Part shown: piece by piece, positions 6,482-14,400 of the stretch
Numbering within the stretch: the first letter of the stretch is position 1
Layout: each line of letters starts with the position of its first letter
From: DATDCV01 sp036524155
GTDB lineage: Bacteria > Verrucomicrobiota > Verrucomicrobiia > Limisphaerales > UBA8199
Direction of reading: 5' to 3'
Assembly: GCA_036524155.1 (NCBI GenBank)
Contig: DATDCV010000292.1
Coordinates: 1-28,185, forward strand
DNA length: 28,185 nucleotides
Translations under genes and position numbers: made by a program
Notes under the pieces: generated by a model
Seen by the model: the letters and a program-made list of their open reading frames with translations, nothing else
What the model was told of the DNA's origin: nothing
The model's database searches: none

Positions 6482-7818
6482 TTCGCGGGAGCATGGAGAT
6501 TTTTATCGGCGAAGTCCATAAACACTCGCCAATCGGCGGCGGTCATCGAATGTTTGCCCTCGCGAATGTAATAACCGAGGCGGCTGTTGACGAGGCGGCC
6601 AAACGGCGGCATCCGGGTGGCCCCGAGGCCTTCGACACCCAGCAACCGGTAAACAGGGTCCGCCGCTTTCAGAACCTCGAACTGGCCGGCGGGGTTGGCC
6701 CATTGGTCGCCGTCGGCGGCGGAGAATAACACCGGGCGCGGCGCGCAGAGCGCGACGAGGCCGTTCTGGTCAAAAGGCAGGCGTTCGGGCGAGTCGTTGA
6801 ACTTTTTGAACTCGGCGTTGAACCAGTGCGGGAAGTGATCGTTGATCGCTTTTACCGACTCACCGATTTTGCCGCGGCTGGGTGCGGTGCCGCCGCAGCC
6901 GGCCTGGTGGGGGAAAGCCATCGCGATGCGCTGGTCGAACGCGGCGGCCAGCAGGGCGGTTTTGCCGTTGCGCGAATGACCGAGGGAGGCGATGCGCCGG
7001 GAGTCGAGGTCGGGGTCGGTGACGAGGTAATCGACGCAGCGGTGAAAGCCCCAGGCCCAGGCGGCGAGCGTGCCGCGATTGGCGGGATTATTGCGGGCGG
7101 GGTCGCCCTGGGCGAGCCACTCGTAGAGGCCCTGGCTGACGTCGCCGCGGTCGGGGTCCAGGTCGCCGCTGTAGAACGACGCCAGCGCATAGCCGCGTCG
7201 CACAATCTCAGCCAGCGGCCAGTCCACCGCCTGTGCGCCTCGCGACGACTCCGTGGCGGTGTTATCCTTCGTGCCGCCGCACCCGCCCGGGACCCAGTTG
7301 CGCGGCAGGGGCAGGCGCGGGTCGGGCGTCAGCGCCTGGTTGCCGCAGAAGTTCATCGCCAGGAACACCGGCGCGGGGCCGGAGCGTTGGTTGGGAACCA
7401 CGACCATCAAGTCAATCTGCGGCGCTTTCCCCGGTCCGGTTATGAGCCGCAGCACTTTCAGGGTTGCCTGGCCGTCGAGGAAGTCAGGGTAATGGCCCAG
7501 CGTTTGCACGTCGACGCGCCCCGGCGCGGCGGGAATCTTTCCGTACATGTAATGCTCGAAGAGCGCGGCCAACTCCGGCCGGCGTTTCTTGTACCATTGC
7601 GCGGGAGAACTGACCCGCTCGCCGTCCAGCATAACGAGCGGATCGGGCAGCGCCGCCTGCGGCGGCAGCGCGACCGGGGCGGGGAATTCCGCTCGGGGCG
7701 CTTGGGTCGCGCACCCGGCCAGCAAGACCGCCGGGAGCAGCGACCGGGCCAGCGGTAGAGTCCGTGAAGCAGCCAGAGCCAAAGAGTGAGCAGTTGTGGA
7801 GGTTTTCATGATTTGCAT
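6478..7818 (-). CDS. Lipoprotein alpha/beta hydrolase, glucuronoyl methylesterase-like (CE15)
   Basis: The predicted role is cleaving ester bonds between glucuronic acid on xylan and lignin-type alcohols, or similar uronate esters, at the cell envelope. The N-terminus has a hydrophobic segment and a lipobox 'LLAGC' (Cys36). The CE15-type nucleophile elbow is 'LGHSRNGKTALL' (Ser282), followed by 'FPHQAGCGGTAPSR'. The C-terminal catalytic His is in 'EGKHSMTAADW' (His423). 'FEHYMYGKIP' near residue 87 is also typical of these bacterial esterases. At 446 residues the length fits. A second Met lies at residue 4; no strong ribosome binding site is visible for either. It is the first gene of a unit with argJ, a pairing with no obvious metabolic logic. 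Other acyl-esterase families of the same fold cannot be excluded. Confidence 0.85.
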   Translation of the reverse strand: MQIMKTSTTAHSLALAASRTLPLARSLLPAVLLAGCATQAPRAEFPAPVALPPQAALPDPLVMLDGERVSSPAQWYKKRRPELAALFEHYMYGKIPAAPGRVDVQTLGHYPDFLDGQATLKVLRLITGPGKAPQIDLMVVVPNQRSGPAPVFLAMNFCGNQALTPDPRLPLPRNWVPGGCGGTKDNTATESSRGAQAVDWPLAEIVRRGYALASFYSGDLDPDRGDVSQGLYEWLAQGDPARNNPANRGTLAAWAWGFHRCVDYLVTDPDLDSRRIASLGHSRNGKTALLAAAFDQRIAMAFPHQAGCGGTAPSRGKIGESVKAINDHFPHWFNAEFKKFNDSPERLPFDQNGLVALCAPRPVLFSAADGDQWANPAGQFEVLKAADPVYRLLGVEGLGATRMPPFGRLVNSRLGYYIREGKHSMTAADWRVFMDFADKNLHAPAK

Positions 7819-8417
7819 GCTTGCGAGATTGTCATCAGGTGCCGCGCGGTTGAACGGCGGCCACGGTAGCCTGAACCGGCCGGTTCAGGCCAGAATTCTT
7901 TCGCGCCGGGAACAAATCCGGAGATGCCGCATCTCACGTTTGGTGGGTCGACCGCCTCAGGGATCACCCTCACCCGGCGCTCGGAAGTCTCTGAAGCCTT
8001 GGACCCAGGGTAAGAGCTGCTGGGTGAGGGGCTCCGGGGGCCAAGAAAGCCGCAGCGAAACAAACCCACAGTTGCAGCTCTCAGATTACGCCGCGGGCAA
8101 TCCCCAGGAGAACGCCCGAACCAAGCACGCACTCCCCCCACTTTGTTCCTTATGTGGAACTCCACATAAGGGACAAAGTGGAACCTGTCGTCCTCACGCT
8201 GCGGTCGGTTTGGCGGCGGTGGTCACGGCCGGGAAAACTTGTTGCTATGCACAAGGTTCGATTGCTAGAGTCGATGCATTCCCGGTCGCCACGGTTGGCG
8301 AGAATGAAAGATTTACGAAGTCAGATCGACCGCCGGTTTGTAGCCGGCCCGGAAGCATTCCCTAACGTTCGGCTATCAGTCGCAGTGCCAGTGATTCACC
8401 CTTAACCCTGAGATAAG
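7819..8417. other. Divergent intergenic region (599 bp), no gene recognised
   Basis: This spacer separates the - strand esterase unit from the + strand giant secreted protein and should hold both promoters, though I cannot point to convincing -35/-10 pairs. It contains a short inverted pair CCTCACCC/GGGTGAGG (around 7971-7978 and 8022-8029) and the 44-bp palindrome at 8138-8181. Translations through it show no family resemblance. Confidence 0.6.
8138..8181. repeat. 44-bp near-perfect palindrome
   Basis: The 21-bp arms (CCACTTTGTTCCTTATGTGG+A and its reverse complement) differ at one position and are separated by AC. The outer part matches the CACTTTGTC/GACAAAGTG family seen at 17140-17182, 23297-23345 and 23543-23580. 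It lies about 240 bp before the giant gene. It could be a dispersed repeat or a cruciform-forming regulatory site. Confidence 0.75.
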
Positions 8418-11400
8418 ATGCAAGAGAGCCACTTTTCGTCGTCAGTCCTGTTCTTCCGGTCACCGGCGCCCGGTCGCGCTGGTGGCAAATCTGCGCGTCG
8501 GCAGTTGGCCTGGATGTGCCGGGTCGGAGCGCCGACATCTTGTCGGCTTATGCCGCTCGGACCGCAGCAGCCGCCAGCATATCGGCGTTCGGGTCCATCG
8601 CGATCTAAGCCGACTACAAGTCGGCGTTCCGATTCGTCGGCAGGTAAGCCGACTATAAGTCGGCGCTCCGGGCTGGCGGCATCCGGTGGCAGGTATGAAG
8701 GCCTCGGGTTAGTCAGGTCATTTCGGGGGATAGTCGGGCTGGTGCTGGGGCTGGCGTGGGCGGCGGCGTTGGTGACGGTGCCGCAGCGGGTGTGCGCGCA
8801 GCTCCCGACGGGCTGGACCAACCGCGACATCGGGCTTCCGGGCGTGAGCGGGTCCGCGTCGTCCACCGCCGGCAACTGGACGGTGAGCGGGGGTGGCAGC
8901 GATATCTGGGGCACCTTCGACTCGTTTCATTTTGCCTACCGCAAATCGACCAACAACGCGGTCATTCTCGGGCGGATCAATAGTCTCGACCCGACCGACC
9001 CCTGGACCAAGGGCGGGGTGATGTTCCGCCACGACGCCGACCCGTCGGCCACGTTCGCGATGGTGGGGGCAACCCCGGAAAACGGGATCATTTTTCAGTG
9101 GCGCAACTCTTACGGCGGCGACGCGGCCTCTTCGAGTGTCAGCGGGATTTACCCGCCGGTCTGGTTGAAGCTGGTGCGGGCCACCACAAGTTTCAGCGGC
9201 TTTTACAGCCTGGATGGAACGGCCTGGACACCGATTGGGCCGAGCCAAATCGTGCCGATGACCAACCAGCCGCTGGCGGGACTGGCAGTGACCGCTCACA
9301 ACGACGCGCTGCTCGCGACGGCGACGTTCAGCAGCGTGGTGGTTTCGAATGCGCCTGGTTCGCCACCGGCGGCACCGACTGTTTTCGGCGTTTATCGTCA
9401 GCTCTGGACCGGCATCGGGGGCGACCTGTTCTCACTCACCAACAACGTGAACTGGCCGGACTCCCCCAACGCCGCCTACACCAAGGTGTTCACCAATTTC
9501 GAAACCGAGGTGGATATGCGTGACAATTACGGCCAGCGGCTCCGGGCCTTCGTGGTGCCGCCGACAAACGGCAACTACGTGTTCTGGATCGCGAGCGACG
9601 ACAACTCCGAGTTGTACCTTGGCGCGGGCGAATATGCGGACACTAACGTCACGCGGGTGGCGTTGGTCCCCGGCTGGACAGCTTCGCGGGAGTGGACAAA
9701 ATATCCGGAGCAGCAAAGCGCGCCGATTTATCTCGAAAGCGGCCGTCGCTATTACGTGGAGGCCCGGATGGCTGAGGGCAGCGGCGGGGACAACCTGGCG
9801 GTGCGCTGGCAGTTGCCCGACGGCACGCTGGAAGAGCCGATGACGGCGGCCAGCGTGGCCGGCACGCGGCTGGTCCCTTGCGACGGGGTCGCCCTCCGGC
9901 CGGGCATCTATCAGCAGTCCACCAACCTGACTCTGGTGGAGGGACAAAGCGCGCGGCTGTCTGTGCTGGTGACCAACCGGTCGCCCGTGGGCTATCAGTG
10001 GAGCCTGGGCGCGAGCGTTCTGCCGGGGGCAACGAACCCCGTGTATGCCATATCGAACGTCACCGTAGCGTTGAACAACGGGCAGATCTACCGGTGCGTG
10101 GTGTCCAACAGCGCCGGCCTGAACACCAACACCCCGATCACGCTCGCCGTGGTTCCCGACACGACCCCGCCGACTGTCGTCCGCATCGCGAATATCGGGA
10201 CGACGAGCGTGCAGGTCTTTTATTCGGAGCCGGTCGAGGCGGCGAGCGCGACCAGCACCGGCAATTATGTGTTCACCGACGGGTTGGGCGTTACGCGCGC
10301 CGTGCTCGCAGCCGACAATTCTTCCGTCACACTCACCACACCGCCGCTGGTCTATGGCAGCAATTATACTGTCGTCATCAGCGGCGTGCGCGACCGCGCG
10401 CCGGTTCCGAACACCATCGCCGCCAACACGCTCGCCAGCTTCACGGCGCTGCCCTACTCGCCCGTGGCCATCGGCAACCCGCCGAATGCCGCCACCGTCA
10501 TGATGGCCGGCAACGGCGTCGATGTCAGCGGTTCCGGCAATGACATCGGCGGCACGGTTGACCAGTTCGGCTTCGGCTTTACCGTGCGGTCGGGCGACTT
10601 CGATGTCGCCGCGCGCCTGGCGGGGCTGAGCCTGGCGGACGTGTGGGCCAAGGCCGGGCTGATGGCCCGCGAGACCTGGGAAGCGAGCAGCCGGTTTGCG
10701 GCGGTATTCGCGACGCCGGCGATCAACGGCTGTTTCTTCGAAGCACGGTCCGCGGCCGCCGCGGGCAGCGCCACCACCGGCAATTTCCCGATCAATTACC
10801 CGTACACCTGGCTGCGGCTCAAACGGTCGGGGAACACCTTCACCGGCTATGCCGGTTATGACGGGTCGAACTGGATGCAGCTTGGCTCGGCGGTGATCAG
10901 CCTGCCGGCCCAAATCTATTTCGGGCTGGCAGTCAGCAGCCACAACGCGGCGTTGGCCGCCACCGGGCAGTTCCGGGATATCCTTGACGTCACGAACGCC
11001 GTGGTGGGAACGGTCAGCAGCCCGCACGAACCGCCGGGTGTTTCGAGCCGCAAGACCCCGATTGTAATCACCGAGATTATGTACAAACCGGCGGCGAGAA
11101 CGGACACGAACAACGTCGAGTTCATTGAGATTTACAATTCGAATCCGTGGTTCCACGACATCGGCGGTTACCAGTTGGCGGGCGACAACCTGGCTTATAC
11201 CTTCCCGGCGGGGACGCGCATCCCGGGCGGAGGTTACCTGGTGGTCGCGGCCTCGCCGCAAAGCATGCTGAACGTGTACGGGCTGGCCAACGCGATGGGG
11301 CCCTACACCGGCAGCTTGAAGAATCCGGACACGCTCAAACTCCTCGACGAACAAGGAGCGGTGTTGCTGAGCATTCCGTATAACGATGAATACCCGTGGC

Positions 11401-14400
11401 CGGTGGCGGCGTCCGGGACGGGCCATTCGCTGGTGCTGGCCAACCGGACCTACGGCGAGGCGGATGGTCGAGCCTGGGATGTTAGCGACGCGGTTGGCGG
11501 GTCGCCCGGCCGGATGGATCCCTATCGGCCGAGCCCCTTGCGTAGTGTGGTCATCAACGAGTTCCTGGCCCACACCGATCCGCCGGATTGGGACTACATC
11601 GAGCTCTACAACCACGCCAACCAGCCGGTGGACATCTCGGGGTGCATCCTGACCGATAATGCCGCGACGAACAAATTTGTCATTCCGCCAGGGACGATCA
11701 TTCCGGCGCGCGGGTTCGCGTGGTTCACCGAACCCAACCTTCATTTTGCGCTGAGCGCGGCGGGCGAAACGATCTACTTCAGGAGCGCCGACCAGACCCG
11801 CTTTCTCGACGCGGTGCATTTTGGCGGGCAGGAAAACGGCGTCGCCACGGGCCGCTGGCCGGACGGCGCGAACGATTGGTACCGGTTGAGCGCCAAAACC
11901 CCGGGCACCAACAACGCGAGCATCCGGCTGAGCCAGGTCGTGATCAACGAGCTGATGTACCACCCCATCAGCGGCGACGACGATGACCAGTACGTGGAGC
12001 TGTTCAACCGCGGCGCGACTCCCGTCAACCTCGCCGGCTGGGTGCTGGGCGACGGCATCGACTTCACGTTCCCCAGCAACACGGTGATCGCGGCCGACAA
12101 CTACCTGGTGGTCGCGCGCAACGCGACCCGGCTCCGCACCAATTATGCAAATCTGAACCCGAACAACTGCCTGGGAGATTTTACCGGGCGCCTGGCCCAC
12201 AACGGCGAACGGGTCACTTTGCGGATGCCGGATACGATCTTGGACACGAACAGCCTGGGCGTGGTGACGACTAACCTCATTCACATCACGGTGAATGACG
12301 TGACCTATGGGAACGGCGGGCGCTGGGGCGAATGGTCGGACGGGGGGGGCAGCAGCCTCGAGGTAATTAACCCAAATAATAATAATCGCCTCGCCGCCAA
12401 TTGGGGCGACAGCGACGAGACGCAGAAGGCGGCCTGGGCGACGGTTGAGGCCAGCGGCGTGCTGGACAACGGCAACAATTACGGCTTTGCCAGCACGATC
12501 GATTACGCGCAGCTCGGCTTGCTGGACCCGGGCGAATGCCTGGTGGATGACGTCGAGGTGCTGCCGGACGGCTGGGGCGCCAATGTGGTCGCCAACCCCG
12601 GTTTCGAGGGCGGCCTGGGCGACTGGTCGCTTCAAGGTTGTTTCGCCCGGTCGTTCCTCGACAGCCCGGGCTACGGTGGCAGCCTGCGCGCGCTGCACGT
12701 GCGCGGCAGCAGCCGGCTGTTCACGGGCGCCAATTCCTGCCAGATGGCGTTGACTTCCAACCCGCTCGGCGACGGTTCGGCGGCAACCATCCGGTTCAAA
12801 GCCCGGTGGCTGCGCGGCTGGCCGGAGGTGCTGCTGCGCCTCAACGGCAATTGGCTCGAGGCGTCCAGCCGTTTGCCCGTGCCCGCCAACCTCGGCACAC
12901 CCGGCGCACGCAACAGCCGGTTTTTCGGCAACGCCGGTCCCGCCATCTATGAAGTCACCCACAGTCCGACGGTGCCCGCCGCACTCCAGCCGGTCGTGGT
13001 CACGGCCAAAGCCCAGGCCGCCGGCGGCCTCAGGAACATGCAGGTGTACTACCGGGTTGACCCCGCAATCGCCTACACCCCGGTCCAGATGAAGGACGAC
13101 GGCTCGGGCGGCGACGCCATCGCGAATGACGGCGTTTACAGCGCGATCATTCCCGGCCAGTTCGACGGCAGCATCGTCGCTTTCTACGTGGGGGCGACCG
13201 ACGCGGGGCTCGGGGTGGCCCGGTTCCCGGCGTTGCGCAACGATGGCGCGCCCGACCCCGAATGCGTCGTGAGATTCGGCGACGAGGAACCGGGGGGGAG
13301 CTTCGCCGTTTATCATCTCTGGATCACGGCCACCAACGTGGCGCGCTGGAGCGAATTGTCCGACCTGAGCAATGAGGAGCACGATTGCACGATGGTCTGC
13401 GGCAGCCGCGTTATTTATAACGTCAAAGCGCGCTGGGCCGGCAGCCCCTACCACCAGGGTTTTGACACTCCGGACGGGGCGCTGTGCCATTACAAGTGGA
13501 CGTTCCCGACCGACGACAAGTTCCTCGGCGCCACTTCCTTCAACAAGCTGCATCAGCCCGGCAACGGGGCCGGCGACGACGGTAGCATCCAGCGCGAACA
13601 ATTGGCCAACACGTTCCTCCGTACGCTGGGCGTGCCTTGGCTCAACCGCCGTCACGTGGTGGTGTACGTCAACGGCAACCGCCGCGGCACGCTCATGGAA
13701 GACGCCCAGACTCCGGACAACGACGTCGTCGAGCAGTACTTCCCCAACGACCAGGACGGCTGGCTCTACAAGATGCAGCCCTGGTTCGAGTTCGGGCCGT
13801 TCCCGGAAGGGATCTCGATCCCGTTCGACAACAAGTCCTGGTGCAATCTCATGCCCTACACGACTACCGGCGGGGAGAAGAAAACCGCCCGCTACCGGTA
13901 CATGTTCCTGGTGCGCCGGACGCCCGCCTCGGCCAACGATTACACGAATGTCTTTTCGCTCGTGGACGCCGCCAGCTCCTTCGGGACGCCCAACTACGTC
14001 GCCAACATGGAACGCCTGGCCGACATGGAGAATTGGATGCGGGTCTTCGCCGCCAACCACGCCGCGGGCAATTGGGACGCCTTTGGAGCGCAGAACTCGC
14101 AGAACCTTTACGGCTACATGGGAACCCAAGGCACGCGGTATTCGCTGCTGATGTTTGATTTCAACATCGTCATCGGCAACAGCGGCTCGTGGGGGCCCGG
14201 ACAAAACCTCTTTGTTGTCAACGACCAGGACGCGAACACGAAAAACATCTACAACGAGCCGACCTTCCGGCGCATGTACTGGCGCGCGCTGCAGGAACTG
14301 GTCAACGGGCCGCTCAACCCCACCGTGAGCGAGCCGCTGCTGGATGCCAAGTACAGCGCGTTTGTGATGAACGGGCTCAACGTGGAAAACCCGAACGCCG

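Noticed and set aside
5141..6571. + strand reading frame of 476 codons opposite argJ
   Set aside because: ArgJ motifs on the - strand are unmistakable; the + strand product has no family signature.
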